Assembly: GCF_024713975.1 (NCBI RefSeq)
Contig: NC_091096.1
Coordinates: 19,876,458 to 19,940,457, forward strand
Direction of reading: 5' to 3'
Length of the DNA: 64,000 bases
Source: Paralichthys olivaceus
Taxonomy: Eukaryota; Chordata; Actinopteri; Pleuronectiformes; Paralichthyidae
Part shown: in pieces, positions 1 to 15,500 of the stretch
How the letters are laid out: each line of letters starts with the position of its first letter
How positions within the stretch are numbered: the stretch's first letter is position 1
Position numbers and translations under genes: made by a program
The notes under the pieces: model-generated
Told to the model about the DNA's origin: nothing
Databases searched by the model: none
Seen by the model: only the letters and a program-made list of their open reading frames with translations

Positions 1-910
1 AGCCTCTCCCTCACGCTCTGGGGAACATGCTCGGCCATAATGGAATGAATCATAACGGGCAGGAATCTCAGATTCAGAAAAGTATGTGTTCGCCAACAAT
101 GTATGATGCATTGACGGCGGCAGCATTGACATCCCTGGACAACTGTTTGGACGTGGCCACTGGGGTCTGGGAGGCCAGGGAATGCAGGGAATTCTTTAAG
201 CTTGAATATATATGCACATGACTATGGATCTAGTTTGACTTGATTACATATGTTTAAGTTCAAACTTGCCCACGAACAGCAAACATCAGCCTAAGTAGCG
301 CAGACTGAAAACATTAAACTTCCAAGTCTTCCCCTTCAGCATCCTTAAAGACACTCTGCGAAACCAGAGGGGCTCCACATCTTAAACCCAATTCCCCCTT
401 TACTGATAGGATGCCAAGTTCCAGGAATTACCTGGCGAGTGGTGATCAGGTCCAAAGGATTAACAGGAATCTTCCTTTCCAAGAGTCAGACTTTTTTCTT
501 TTTACATCTCCAGAGGGAGGTTTAGGAAAAGGCCAATGAGTAGGATGTCAGAGCTCAACTTTAATTTATGTATTTTTCTTTTCCTTTGAGCTCACAACAG
601 CATGACATGAAGGCTGAGCAGTTAGTCAACCATGTTATTAGAATTTTTTTTCTTTACCAGGGAGGATGGGGTGCACATGAGGAGTTTTAGGACAGGCAGC
701 ATGTCATTTAAATACCCTGTGAATGGACATATGACATCGTATGTAATCATGTTATGTCATTCAAGTGATCAGGTGAGATGTGGAGATGTTTAAATAGTCA
801 ATGAGGAGGTGGTGCAGCAGTGCGGCAGTGCTGCCATCTAGTGCTTCAGTCCAGCACCTCACCGCTTCTTCTGCACTGCATTTATTATATTTTCATTTAT
901 CGCCTATGAA

Positions 911-945
<35 letters not shown>

Positions 946-3274
946 ACTGGGGATTGTGCCTCAGTACATACTGTTATTCTGAGCATCCTACAGTAGCAGC
1001 AGTGCACATGTCTCCTGTAAGGGTAATCCCAGAGGGAATCAAAACCACAGTCTTGGCAGTGTTGTTGTCATGCTCTATCCTTTTAACTTCACAGTGGGTA
1101 TCTGTTTGCCTGGTGTTGTGACTGTGTCTAATTTAACCACCACCATATTCCACAAATAAATTAATTTAATTTAATGAAAACTCGAGCTCACGTCTATTGG
1201 TACCGAACCACATCGTTACATTGCATTTAAAATTAAGTTAAAAAAACAGTCCAAAAGAAGTTATTTCTATATTATTTTTTTACTTTAATGTAATTTATGA
1301 GTTCTAATTTACCTCCTTTGTGTTGGGGTTGTGAAAAAAAAATTCTTGTTGATAACACTGTTTGAATAGCGGCGCAGAGGAGTAAGTGGAAAAGCATCAC
1401 ATTTAAAGCAGACGTTTATAAATCTATGAGTGCAATTTTCCATATAGATCTGTGGTACCCTTTTGCTGCTTTAGGCTATGTAGCAGGACACAAACAGAAA
1501 TCATCATATAGTTTCATACTTTGGCTAAGGTAAACAGTTTTCATATCTTCAGTGCCATGCATCCTCAAAACTATAATCTTTGAACTCCAAAACCCAGAGG
1601 GGTTGAAAGTTTTATTTTTTTTAATTTTTTTTTAGGTTTCACCATTTATCAGTAAGTTTCAGGTTTGAAGTTTGAAGTTTTGTTTGTCATATGTAAGTTA
1701 ACAAAGGTCAAGGGTACAAGGAAAAATGTTGGAGGTGGGAAAATATCCCGTAAAATACAATAATATTAAGTGTATACTGTGTTACATATTTTCAGAGCTG
1801 AGTAAACAAACAGTGGATAGGTGATAATGCCATTGAAATTAAGTTTCCACAGAAATGCAGGATTTTATGTTGCAGTGACATGTGAGCAAACAGTGAGTAA
1901 AAGAAAGTGTCTTGGCGCTCAGAGGGTTAAGAAGCTGATGAACAAAGTAATTGCAGGTCATTGCCAGTCAGTCAAACTAAAACTCTCTTATTAGAGCTAA
2001 AGTGGAGAATTCTTCTGTCACTTCAGCCGATACAGATGTCACCTCAGGTTTTGTTATTGCTCTGCTGTCCTCCACAGGCTGCTGTTGTGCTGTGGCTCTG
2101 CTCTGTGATTGACTGTGTGTGCAGCAGGATGCACCAGGACAGAGCCACTTATCACTCCAGGAGCAATGGATGACCCATGAGCAGAGATGCAGCTCCGGAC
2201 CACACGCTGTGTCATCTGTCAGCCGGCCGCGTATAGGTAAAGCGGATGAAGAGGGGGAGATGAGCAGAAGTGAGATTTAGTGCCAACCTTCCTCACATTA
2301 TCTCCCCCTCACAACAATGCTCATGCTGTGCTGCCCCCTGGAGCTAAGAGCCCACTGGAACAGACTTTAAAATGGGAGAATGAGGGGACAGCTGAAGGAT
2401 GAGGGTGGGCTAAACCATCAGATACATGCTGTAGTGGTTGTAATGAGAATAAGAATCTAAATCACTATATTCATCAAGTACAACAAGTCTCAGCTAATTT
2501 GTCTGGTCAGCACCGAGCCAGGGATGTATCGACATCCACGCACACTTGCCAGCTGGACAAAAGGCATTCATTCTGATTCAAGGCAGAAGCGGTTTGAGTT
2601 TGATGTCAAAACTTTCACTTCTCACTCAACCTCTCCTGTGTTGCTGCATAGGGTTATTAGGGCTGTGTTCAAACCAATGGAGGATCATCCCAGGGAATTA
2701 AAGATGCATTGTGCTGCAAAAACATCTATTTAATCCCACATTTGCATCACAATAAATGTGCACGGAATAAGTGACCTGGCCAGAGCCCATCATACATTAA
2801 GCAACAAGCTCTTAGCATAATTGTATCCACGTGCAGTTCAGTCAACTGTTCAGTCTGCTGCGTGGGAGGCAGCAAGTCATGCAGACACCGACACATCTCT
2901 CCATCCAGGCAGAGCAGAGGGAGGGATGTGTGTTCAGTGGAGCTGACAGGTACCTACCTCTGATTCAATGTGATTTATTTCCACACACAGCGTGGACGTG
3001 GCCAGTGCATCGGGAGGTCAATTTGGTTTGGGTAGACGAGGAGTCGTCTGATTGATGGAATAGGGACCAGCCATGTTCTCTCTATGCTTGGCTCCCCCTC
3101 TATCAGGGCCCCTGCTATGGTTGATTAATCCTCTGTACACTGAGGCAGGGATTTTAGTGTGTGTGTGTGTGTGTAAGCGGTTATCTCTGAGCTAAGACTG
3201 CCTCCTTCTGGAAGCAGACTGTCATCAGGACCATTTTGACATGGGTGCTTATGTATCTGTATATTCATAGCAGT
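1..3274. other. intergenic, no gene seen
   Basis: No open frame here shows a recognisable domain, and none joins to neighbours through matching splice phases. The DNA is moderately AT-rich with poly-T and poly-A runs (for example around 1610-1635). It contains a (TG)15 tract at 915-944 and a short (TG)n at 3157-3174. By vertebrate synteny this should lie on the TMEM132D side of fzd10, but no exon of that gene could be identified. Confidence 0.5.
915..944. repeat. (TG)15 microsatellite
   Basis: Uninterrupted GT/TG dinucleotide tract read directly from the sequence. It accounts for the poly-Val/Cys stretch in the small frame that crosses it. Confidence 0.95.
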
Positions 3275-3506
3275 GGGCGGCATGGTAAAGTTGTGAGCAG
3301 CACACAGCAAGAGGGTTTTGCGGTCTTTCTGTGTTCTCCTTGTGTCTGTGGGTTTCTCCAGATTGGTGTTGGTGAATTGGTGAATCAGAGACGAGATGTT
3401 CAGAGATGTTTGTCTCTGTGTGTTAACCCTGTGATATGCTGTCCAGGGTGTACCCCATATCTCCTGTGACCCTCAAAGATAAGTTGTATAGATGATTGAT
3501 AGATTT
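3275..3506 (+). repeat. degenerate teleost SINE-like interspersed repeat
   Basis: The order of sub-motifs matches a very common fish repeat as I know it: a GGGCGGCATGG start, CACAGCAAGAGGGTT, a TTCTGTGTTCTCC block, GTTTGTCTCTGTGTGTTAACCCTGTGATA, CCAGGGTGTACCCC, then GACCCTCAAAGATAAG and a GATGATTGATAGAT tail. Internal deletions relative to that pattern suggest an old copy. A copy in the opposite orientation is at 20181-20300. The family name is not determined. Confidence 0.6.
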
Positions 3507-6500
3507 TCACAGCATTAAGAATGACTCCTTTATTATTCAAAGGATCTAGAGAAATGAAAGTAAAACAGATACTGTTGTAACCACTAGATGGCAATATCAG
3601 CTAAAATGAATTCAGTAGTTTTTGCTAAGGATCACATTAGAGTCATATGTTCTGTCATTGTGACTTAATGAGCGATCTAACTCTATACATGTAAATATCA
3701 TAAGAAACCTCAGTAATGCTCATGTAAACTACTTTTTCTTCATGAGATAATTTACAATTTCCATTTTTTTCTACTGTGAATATTATGTTGCTTTGATTGT
3801 ATTTATAATGTAAAAAAAGCTACATATATCAATTATTTACCCATTTTTATGAGCTTTTTCAACTATTTATCCAACATATTTAATAATGTATGTTTATCTC
3901 CCGTATAGACAGCTAGCTAACTATTTTAACTAATAATTTTACTTTTCACTCTCTATTAATTATTTAATGTATCAATTTGTACTTAACATTTGTTTAGATA
4001 ATTCCTACATTAATAGTCAAATATCAAAAGCAGAATACTGAGCTGCTGACTTGCTCATTCATCAGTAACAACAGCACAGCCATCTGTCTCCCTGTGATTC
4101 AGTTCAGCGCTACTCTCCTGGTGCTTTCTCGCAGTGCTCACCCTGAGCCCCACCTGTGTTGGATGAAACTTGACAGACCTCTGGCCTCTCACATCTTCAA
4201 GGCTCGGTGTGGTCAAAGAGCCGCCTGACGTCCCACCAACCCAGCCAACCTCCGAGTTTCTGACCAAAGCCTCTCTTTCCACCTGAAACCTCCCAAAGGA
4301 TTGTTTTTTTATCCCTTCATCCAGGCATGACATCAGAATTCCAGATCAGGATTAGGGTCAGTATCTGGATCAGTTGTATCAGATATCTACTGAAGCACAT
4401 CTCTCCATCTCTCTCTTTCTACTCCTCCTCTCTGGCTTCTCTGGTCTAAAAGATGTTTAATCTCATGCTCCCCTTCCCCTCTCTTCTTTAGATGAGTGAC
4501 ACATCAGAGATAGCCTTCAGCTAATCCTATCCTTTTTACTCTGTGAGAGTAAGTTGTGAGCCTGTAGCCCTTTCACACTTTATTTGTTGTCGTTTGAAAT
4601 CATACTTAATGTCATGCTCGACGTCAGATGAGAAGATCGAGGGGCTCTTTTTTGAAAATTTCACTGGGGTCGATGATGTGCCTGTCAGAAGGAAAAACTT
4701 AAACATCAAAGTGAGACAAGGAGCCTTCCAGTCAAACTGTTGGTTACTGTTGGATTTGCTCCAGGAAATACTGGATGAATGCACTTGCAGCCGCCTTTCA
4801 AGCCAGCGTTGTGTTTGGTTGGGAGGTTTTGAAAGCTTCCCAAACTGCTGTCATTGTACATCCCTGGGCTCCATGCACCAGGGTGTGATAGAAGCGAGTC
4901 ATATCACATTGTTTCTATCTCTGTAGCATCATTTTGAGCACTTTCACAAAGTAATCTCACTAATGATTTACTGTTTTAGATGTAATGTGTTGTTTTTCTT
5001 TCTACTTTTACTTTTCATTTAAGCAAAATCTGCTGTCTCACCCTGTGCAGCTGTATTTGCTCATTTCTCCAGCAGGTGGTGCTGGCGAGCTAATAGTTGC
5101 AGACACTATATATGTGTGTGGACCATAGCAGGCACCTCTCCCCAGAGCTTTACCTGACCTCCCATTCCCCTCTGCTGCACACACCTTGTCAGCAGGTCTG
5201 GGGCCTTATCTCTCTCTCTGGACTGAAGCGAGCCATTGAGCGCACACTTGACCTTGTCATTATCTTGTACCTGGCTTTGTTTCCACTCTCCTTTCTCCCT
5301 TTTGTGTGTTTCCTGACTTTCCCTTTCCACAATGTTTGAACAAAGATAAGAACCGAGTCTATTTACTGCACCCCCCTCCCACCACCACCACCATTTGCTG
5401 CCACACACCCTCTCTTCTCTCCTGCCCTGTCTTTTGTTTGAGAAAGAAGTCTTGTGTTTAGGCCCTGACCATGACCTTCCATGGTGGTTTTAATTTGTAG
5501 TGTTCACCACCACTAAATCTTTTTTTGTCTTTCATTAACAAAATAGAGGAAGGACGCGGGATCATACTTTATCCTGAGCACAAAGCATATTTAGTGTGTA
5601 TGCAGTTGCTCTTCCTGTTAAACACAATGAACAGATTACATACAATGAAGGAACATGGGCTATAAAGGAAGACAGGAAGGAGAGGAACAATTAGGAGCAT
5701 TATTATGAATCTTTCACTTTTATTAAAGTGAAAGATTTTCATTATGCACCAGTTTGATAAACCGAGCATCCTGTTAGATTTTAAACAGTCTTCTTTTCAC
5801 ACGACATGAATGAAAGGAAAACTGCAGCGGTGGTTTAGGAGCTCGTTCTCAGTGTAACCGAGGGATGCCATCGAGTTTCAAAGTCGCTTTTGGAATTACA
5901 ATAGGCATATGCTACCCATAAAGCAAGCCTCAATATATCTGTCCATCAAAAGGTTCACTGACAGCATGTGGAGAGATGGTGCTCGCCTTTGATTCTAATG
6001 CTAAGAGCATAATTTATGTAAGATGTTTGAATGGCTTTTTGAGTAAGAATAGATTAAAGGAAGTTTCATGTTTGAGGAGCTAAGAAAGTGCCTGCAAAGC
6101 ACTGTTTTTAAAACTCCTGGGGCCCAGAGAGAGTTGATGAACGGGGCGGGTGCAAATGGTGATTAGCTCCAGCCACTTATCGCGCTAACAAAACAGTGTG
6201 CCAATCATGGCCGTCCCTTGTGTTTTCCTCTCTTTTTCTGTAAATATGAAAGACCTTGTCCCGACAGTGACTTCAAACGTGGCAGCAGCAGGCCCCATAC
6301 CAGGCCAAGGCGTCTCCCCGAGCCCTTCCCCTCCATACATCAAACCCCAGCTGACAAAAGAAGCTCTAGGTGGCATAATGAGGCACATCGCTCCTTTCAA
6401 CTGTGTGTGAAGTGTGACATTCTCTGTCTACTTGTGTCATGTGTTGACACTGCAGCCTGCGTGTGAGGAGTCGACCGGACAGTCCCGACAGCCCCCTCAC

Positions 6501-9500
6501 CCCCTCTGTCTTGGACACTAGCCACCGAGGGCAGCATCAAAGGCCTGGAAGTTCCTTAGAGTCAACAGTCAGGGATGTACACACACGACGAACACAAAGG
6601 AAGAGGAGAGCAGTTTCGGTACGGAACCTCCCTCTTGCAGCTTCCTCCAGATATTTAATTGTTTCATGTATGTCCAGAGGGAGCCCTGCCAAGCAAAACT
6701 GTCAACTGATGATTTCATTTTCACAACTTTTCCTGGCTTCAGAGGCAGCGCTGGCTAACTGTACTGCCGTTTAAGGGGAATGTTTCATGCACGCCCTATC
6801 CTATCAGACAGAAGATAGCGGAAGGCATGCTCCTGCCTTGTGACTGACTCTCTGGTGTTTTTGGAGGTGATGGAGGCTATTATTAGTGGATTAACAGAAG
6901 CTAAGATGGTGGGGGCTCCCAGTGTTGGAACATGCTGCCCTCATTCTCCCCTCGCCTGCATCCCATGTATTACTCCTGTCCAGTGGCCAGCAGATAAGAT
7001 CCCTCGGAGAGACAGAAACTATGCAACCTTGCACTGCGCCTCTCATATGACCATACCGCCAGAGCCAAAAGTAAAAGACTAGTTCAGTAAGCTGTGAGAG
7101 ACCCGACCATGCTTGAAATCCACAGGCAGATTTTCTGAAAAATAGAGGGAACCTGCGCTGTGAATCCCGCGGAGGCCCAGAAAGTAGCATTCAACATGTC
7201 ACAACACAGCCCAAAAAAACAAAGAGCGGTTTCTGCTCCCTGGAAGCACACACACAACAGCTGCATTCATATTCTCCCACCATTCATCTCAACTCATGGC
7301 ATAATACAATTGGACAGGTGGATTGATAATCTAATATGGCTTAGTTTTTTTATCCTATTGCTCTCACTTTTCAAATAGTTTACCCAGAGCCCGAGGGTGT
7401 GAGCCATCCTGTTTTCTATGGCCACCGAAATACCTCAGAGCGCGCAGTGCCTCGCTCGCTGCCAGAGAGGGAGGCGAGTATTGTTTTCATGACAGAGATC
7501 AATGGGTGGGTGAATGTGCTTTAATTCTGCAGGAGCTCCTCTCCCAGGCTAATAAATGCAAGCCTCCCTGCTGACTGGGCTGTCGTGCTGAGCCCAGCGG
7601 GGGTCAGCCTTTTTGTGTTCCTGTGCCCAAATTATGGAACCATCAATACACTCCCTGGAACCAGTCAATAGAAGCCCGATTTGCAGCCGAGGGGAGACCA
7701 ACTTCAAGGCTGTTCCAAAAAGAAGAAAAAAAACCCTAAGCTCTGACACATTTACCAAATCAGATCAGGCTCGCAGAACGTACAGATAAATTATACATTC
7801 AACAATTCAGAATTTCTGCTCATGCTAAAGATTTCAGATGTGTCTCACCAGTGTGTTGCATCCAGACAAACCTGTTTGAGCTCTTTGTCAATAATTGTTT
7901 ACATGTTGAAAATGCTTTAGCTGTGTGTTCACATCAGTGCCAGTGCACAAAGCTTTGACCACGAGGTGGAACTATTCCAGAGAAATTCTGGTTGTTTTTT
8001 GAACATCCATAAAGGGACAAAATGGAGTCAATAGTTATAGCAGTTGCAGTAACTTTGCAAATGTTAAAAAAATGTAAAATGTAGAAGTTCAATTAATAAA
8101 AACTTCTTTCAAACACCACTTTTTTTTTCAAAATGCTACATTTCTGTCGCCCAAACCAGGGGTTGTGACACACTTTCTCTTGACAACGCATAGGCGGTGA
8201 AAACTGTTGTCATGCATGAGCGTGTTTCCATACCGCCTTACTGCTGCTTGTAGCATCAAGTGAATTATTAAGCATCCAGCTTCAAAAAGCTTGTAAAACT
8301 CTGTCCTCCTGAAAATCTCAAACTTTTTTTTTTCTTCCCCTCTCCCCTTTTCTCTCCTTCTTTTATTTTTGTTGGTTTCTCAAACATCAAGTTGTCTCCG
8401 GATTTTCAAAAGGGTTGAAAAATAAGAGTTTCCCCAGCTTGCAAGCACATTCAAAGGCCGTGCTCTTCAGATGTGCCACCTTGCAGCGTGGTGGTGGCTG
8501 TGCAGGAACAGGATCATTCAGATATGCTAATGGATCAGCGGGGTAGCTCCAAGCGCGGCTTACCCCGCTTTAAAAGACAGCTGCCTTCTCCCTTTCTTTT
8601 CATGCCCTACTCACAGAGCTGCCTCTCTTTCCCACTCTACATTGATAGCAGGTTGAAATTTAATAACCATTACATTTCTTCTAATTAGACAGATAGAGCA
8701 ATTAGCCGGGTGCATGTAAATCCAGTTTGTGAAATATGTTGGACAAAGAGAGTTCAGAGGATGAGTTTGGGCAGTGAGTGAATGCAGCTGAGTCGGCACA
8801 GTGTAATGATATCATGCTCAATGCAGAGAGCTGCAGATAATAGAACCAGTGCACACCAGCCCTCCCCTTGGCAAAGTGGCCCTCTGTGTCAGTGCTTGTG
8901 TATGAGCTGTTGGCTCTGCCGCTGAGGCTCCAGTCCCACACTCTCCTGGGCTATCTATTCTCTCCAGCCAGAGTCATGCTGCGCAGGAATCCTGGGTGAT
9001 TGGGTTTCTTTCAGGGGCCTTATAGTCAGTCATAAATCGGAGGGGATCCTGCCCGGCCCCTCGCTCTCGCCCCTAACCCTGGCTCCAGCTGGCAGGGGAC
9101 GATTGTTGGAGAGCCGAGGTCAATGCAGGGTCGCTCTCTATGGCGCTTCTTAACTCCCCTTGCCTATTTTTTTCTACCCCTCCTCTCCACTGTTTCCCCC
9201 CCTTTTTTTCTCTGTCTCCCGGCTGACGTTGCTAAGGCTTGGTATTTGCTTTTTAAGACCATGTTGTAATTACAGAGGAGCTCTACTCCCCTCACTGCCT
9301 CTGGCTCTCTCTCCTCTTTTCTATCACTCCTGATTGGTGGTAAGAAGCCATAGTGGGGCCATGTCACCCCCCACAACAAGCTTTTGTGCTGCCTCTTCCC
9401 TGGGCACACACAGACCTGATTCATTCACATCTCGTAACCTTTACAGAAGTAGAAAAAGACCAAGGTGGCCTCCTCACACAGATCAGACAGCAACCACAGG

Positions 9501-12500
9501 ATAGGAGGTGGGAGTGACCTACACAGGAAATAGGTGCAGGATTCTCAGCATTTATGAGATGAAACAACAGTCCCTGCAGAAAAAAGATGCATCAATAAAT
9601 ATAAAGCCATTCGCAGTGGCAGATGTGTTTTTTTTGTGCAAATACACTGTGTCTGAGATCCAGAGTGAACGATTGTGATTGCAAAACAATTAAATCTTTA
9701 AATTTGGTCAACAAATCAGGTCGCCACAGCCTTGGGCCACGTTTCTTTGCTGTGTGGCTGCTTTGGGTTTGTGGGAGGACGGATCTGTGTTTGCTGTTTT
9801 AGGAGAACTACACCACAGAGAACATCAGACGGCCCTGAAATGTCTTTTCTGTGGGAGTGCACCCCTCTGCCAACATCTGGGACCATAAACCAAGATCAGA
9901 AAGTGACAGTGAAAAACAATACCGCAATGACAACAAACAGTCATTGGACAATAAACTGAGGGGGAGTTGCCTCAAACCACAGTTAGAAGGGAGGAAGAAG
10001 AGAATGCTAAACAAGAAGTCAGTTCCTTTGTCTGTGTTGAATTTGATCTAATTTGCAATAAAACAAAAATGGGCTGTATTTGTCAACTGCAAAGGAATTG
10101 TGGTATTAAAAACTTAAGTTGCTTTTACTGCAGCTGCAGCACAAACTGCACTTCGCCTATGGGTCAGAGGCCCGAGATGCAGCAGCTCACCATACATATA
10201 CTGTAGGTATGACCTATTAAAACAGAGTCTGGAACTAAATGATTATATCCACATCACAAATCCTTTAGAGCGAGCAAAGTATTTGATGCTGTGCAGAGGC
10301 TTGTCCTTCCCCTAACACACATCAAAGCATTCCGCACCAAAATATCACAAAAATGCATACACTGTGCATTGTTCCCTATGAAATAGGATACAAGCTTGCA
10401 AGAGCTATTGTTCTATTTCAGTTTGCTTGAATCTCCTCTGTTGCATGTTGGCTCCCTGCTTCACCGTTCTGACTTCTGACAAACAGCATCTGCACCAGGG
10501 ACGCCACTTCCTCCCACGAGGCAGATGGGAACAAACCCAGTATAATCACTTCAAATAAACAGGATGCCATTAATTGTTTGCCCCATCAATTGAAGTGTGT
10601 CCCTTGGTATTCAGCGAGAACTTGATTAATCATTTTAGTGGTTTGACTTGACGCCAGTGAGAGGAGATGAATTGTCTGGCAAGGAACAAATTACTGGTTG
10701 AAGCCCACATCACTCTGCAGAGGCCGGGCTTATTTCATAACTATAGACAGTTAATCCATTTATACTGTAGCTCTTTGATAACCACATGTGACTATAGAGA
10801 GCCCAAGTGAAACCAAACTCAGTGACAATCATGGTGTCTTCTATAATGTCATCAATGACTAAAAATCCAGCCTTGAAACTTAGCTATTAGACCAATTGTT
10901 GTTGTTGTTGTTTATTTATTACGTCTGTTCTGGGGATCTATGATATCAATCATTTACAATAAGCTTTTGAATATCTGAAATTATATAGTTATAGTGATTA
11001 AAAACATTATGTGAGCAAGTTGAGGTGCCACATCTAGTTCAGGGACATCTATAATCACATACTGTGGGTTATGGTAACAACGTTGGTAAGATCATATCAT
11101 ATATATGGATATCCTAATCAGGGTTTCATTTTAAATTTTGACCTAATTTTCCAAAAACTGTGTTTTACCATCAACAACTGTTATTTAATGATAGGAGCTG
11201 GGTGCATTGAGATGTGCAGTGATAGCTGGTTTTTAAGTTGTGGGCCATTAAACCAGTGGAGAAGATGTCTAAATGAAACAGCATAAATAAAAATCCCACT
11301 TCAAACAATCAAATGTGATGCAGAAAAAAATGGAAATATGGCATTTATGTTTGTTTCATTCATTCATGTGAGGAGGATAGAAATGTATCTATAATTAATT
11401 ATAATTATATTTATATAATTTCTGTGTTTTAGTAATGCATTGTTGTTTTAAACCCATAGAATGTTTGGTCTCCTCTTCCTCCCACAAGAAACGACAGTCT
11501 GCACAATAGTAATCAATGGGTGGAGATATGGGGGCAAGGTACCACTGATATGCATTAGGCCAATCGCGAGTCCTTCTCAGCTGTCAATCATTACATTTCA
11601 CCCTGTATTTATTATTTATTAGCATCTAATTTCTAATCAAAATCAAACTTAAAATGATTAAAATGAAAGAAACCACATTTTTGGGGTGCAGTCATCTCAT
11701 ATTTTTTGTATGTACAGACTATGGTTTAAGTTTATATTAAGAGTTAATACAACATATGAATATAAATAGTAAAGCCAAGGAAAACAACTGATGCTTTTCA
11801 GTGAAACCACTGAAAGAAATGGAACAGTGGATGGATGAACATTAGCTGGCAAGGACATCAGAACTTTAATTATCTGATCCCTTGAACATGCTTGCAAAAA
11901 ATATAGAATCAAATGCATGCAAGGATAAGAAATAACCCATAATAAGAAATGCTATCCTCCTGTTTTAGTGAAAACAACTAACACACCTCACAAAAGACTG
12001 TAGTGCTCTCAGGAAGGAGATTTGTTCAGGGCAGGTAATTCTAACACATATCAGATGTTGGCAGTGAGCCAAATGTCAACAGACATAAACAAACACTTCC
12101 AGACAGCGGAGCAAACCATATTTTTGTTGTCTTTGCTGAGCCAAGGAGTTCCTCCCAGTGTTGTCAGGTCTGTCTGCTTTGACATCATCACAGTGGCAGG
12201 CTAACAACCCGACCGTGGTCAGATCACAAGGACTCAAACGGCTGGATGAAAGGGCTTCACCTAAAGGTGCTAATGGAAACGTCCTGAACCTGAAACACCA
12301 GCCTCTCTGTCAAAACCCACAGAGGGAGAGGAGGGGAGAGAGGAAGAAACACACTCTGAAACCTGGAGAGGCAGCAGTTGTTTGTCCAAACTGAGAGAGA
12401 GGTGGTGGTGACAGCACGTCCTATTCTTTAGGGCGATCGCTAGTTGTGTCAGCTCCCAGAGGACAGCCGGTGTTGTCTTTCACCCCCGCTGACCTGTTTG

Positions 12501-15500
12501 AACTACAGAGGGCTGTCCGCTGTTCACTTGTTTAGACAGCTAACCGTCTGCTGACTCTGAACCCAAACTGTCAACAGCACTTGACACTCAACACGGCACT
12601 TAAAAGCACCAAAGGTTTTGTTTAACCTCCACTTGGTCTTCCTCTCAAGTGAACGAAGGCGGAAATCTTCTCAACATCTGCACCGAAGATGAAAAACAGA
12701 ATAATAATTGGAGTCAACTATGAGAGAGACAAGCTGTCCTGTTGGTGATGTTCTCACAGAGCATCATCGTCATTACAGTAACATCTGGAAAATATTACAG
12801 ATTTATTAGTTGGTGCCTCAGTAAGAACTGAAGACAGAAGTTACAACATAGACAGACTGAACTCAGCTAGAGAATACTGTCCATTTGGTAACAACACACA
12901 TTCCAATTAAAACACGTAGACCGCGCTTGACTAACTGAAATGATTGCATCATCAAGTGTCCGTTAGATCGGGTTGAGTACTTGCATTCAATAATACATTT
13001 TCACCTCGCTTGCTGCAGCCAGTATCTCTTTGAAAAACAGATTGTTGCAGAAGTGCAATGAATCATGGGATTTGTTGGGCTGGTAAGGATCCACCTTATG
13101 GTGCCTCCATTGCTCAGGGGTGGAAGGATGCATTTTCCACCGCATTTGTCTATTCGTGCGGCTGTGACGCAATCTGTCTTCAAATGCAGCTGGATGCAGG
13201 CCCCCGAGTTGAATTGTTACATATTATATTTTTAAGGGAATTGAAGTTTTGGCAAATGCTCTTATTTACTTTCTTGCCAACACTTAGATGTGCAAATACC
13301 ACTCTTATGTTAATATGGTAAATATGGGTGAGGTTATCTTAGCTTTTGATAAAGAGTGGAAAGGGGTGGCACTGGTAGTTTTCAATTTGCCTTAACGCTA
13401 AGCTAACCACTGCTGACTGTAGCCTTTTATTTACCTGGCAGATATGAGAGTTATATCAATTTGCTCAGTAAAAAAGTGAATGAGGTATTTTGTAAACAGT
13501 CAGACTTTCTTTTAAATTCTTCTTGACTGAAACACTATGATTTTTTGTGATTAAATAACTAATTTTAAATGAAATTATAATGACTCTTAAAGGAAAAGAG
13601 AGATCTGCTCTAAGCGTTAGGCCATGAATGCTTTTAATAACGAGCTTAAGAGCTCAGACCCGGCCTCCACCAGTCGACATCCAGCAGCCATCTCTGAACA
13701 TCTTTGTGCTTTCTTTTCTCCCTTTCACCGTCTTCTTATCAGAGCAGCAACCAATCAAACCGCTCGCAAATCCTTCTTTTAAAACCTCTACACAATCCTC
13801 TCCCAGGAGCAGAAGCAGTCACAGTTATTGTCTGCAGCTATGAAACAGAAAAAGCTGCATATGTATGTTTGCATGTGTGATAGATAGATGAATGAATGTT
13901 GTTTCGTGGGTTGTTTAATCATACAAAGAAAACAGCCACTCCACAAAGACACCTGTATACTTTGGAGATAAACCTGAAGCGTATCAAACAGAGAGTATAA
14001 AACTTGCGTGTCAAACAGCAGGACGATGTTTGACTGACTGTCACAGTGGCTTACACACTTCTGACAGTGTTGGATTTGTCATAGGTTCCCCAGTCGATCA
14101 CTCAGGAGGCGGCGAGTCATTGATGTGGAATGGAAATCACTTGGCGTTAAGCTTGATATCAGTGTGTGGGACACTTTTTGAACACCAGACGTGAAAAAGT
14201 CAAACAGCTATTACACTTGCTCAGAGTGTGAGAGAAGAGGGGGAAACAGCCCCCGGCACTTCTCATAACTAGGTTACAATCAAGGTTATATATAAGAAAC
14301 TTAAACGGTTTTATAATTTATTTTGTTTCTGAGACATTTTCAGAATCGTTTGATAACAACAATTCTTTGTTTCCGAGTCAACTTTTTTAAATCTTTACAC
14401 CGCTTTTGCTACTCTAATGCCATGACCTTTAACCTTTAGAGGTCAAACCTTCTTAGGTGCAAAACTACGATGAAAAACCGACCCCAAGCACGATCACGCA
14501 GCGACGTCTGTTCGGTGGAGGGAGAATGACAGGTTATTTAGTGCTGTTTTGATATATGAGCCCGAGGAATGCCTACGGATACAGTGATCCCTCTGTCTGA
14601 GGAGTAAGCCTCATAGATGAGGTAAGACTGCTTACAGCTATGAAACAATATCTGAAACAGATTAAAAGACATTTTCCTCAGCTTGATTCATGTTTCCTTT
14701 CAGCTCGCCCAGGTGTTGCATCTCTCAGCTGAGAGGTGAAGGGAGCAGGGCAGATGTGCAAATGCAGAAATACAGTAAGCAAAGAGACATTCGTTCTTTT
14801 TTCAGAGTTGTTTGCACATCCTTTATTGACTGACTGATATTTTTTATTATACTGACATCTTTGTAACACTGCTCTGCTCGTAGATAAAGTTTGATGTGCA
14901 AAACTGGAAAGATCCAACGTGAGGAGAATTACAGCTGAGAAAAAGACACACTCCTGGTCCACACACTGATTGTTTCAACTTGTCTTCATACCTGTTCAGG
15001 TTTCACTCCAAGGCTTGTCAATCCTGCCCAGCACTTCAAACACGGCGCTGAATCCCTCAGCTGCACCTTCACTCATCCCTTCACACCTTGCTAACAACCT
15101 GCAATACAGGTAGAGCGACAGTAAATTACCCATGATTACCAAGATTTGTGCTCGTCATAACAAAGAAAAGAATTTTGTTTGCTGTTGTGTTATTACTGGA
15201 ACATCACGTCCTCCAGCTCTCTAATTAAAGCTGACACCTTTCAAGCGCGCAGCTATCTGCTGTGTAGCGCTGACAAAAAACTTTGTCTGTGCCTCATTCC
15301 TTGTGACTGCACTGAACATAAAAGCAAATACAAAAAAAAAAATGGCCAGTGAAAGACGCTCTTCAGCTTTCATGCAAATCTGAATAAACTTCACAGAGAT
15401 ACAGACTCCACATGTGGTTCCTTAAAAAGAGACTAATGCTGCAGATGAGAAGACAATAACAAAACTACATGCATTCTTCTGTCCAGAGAATCAGAGCTAA

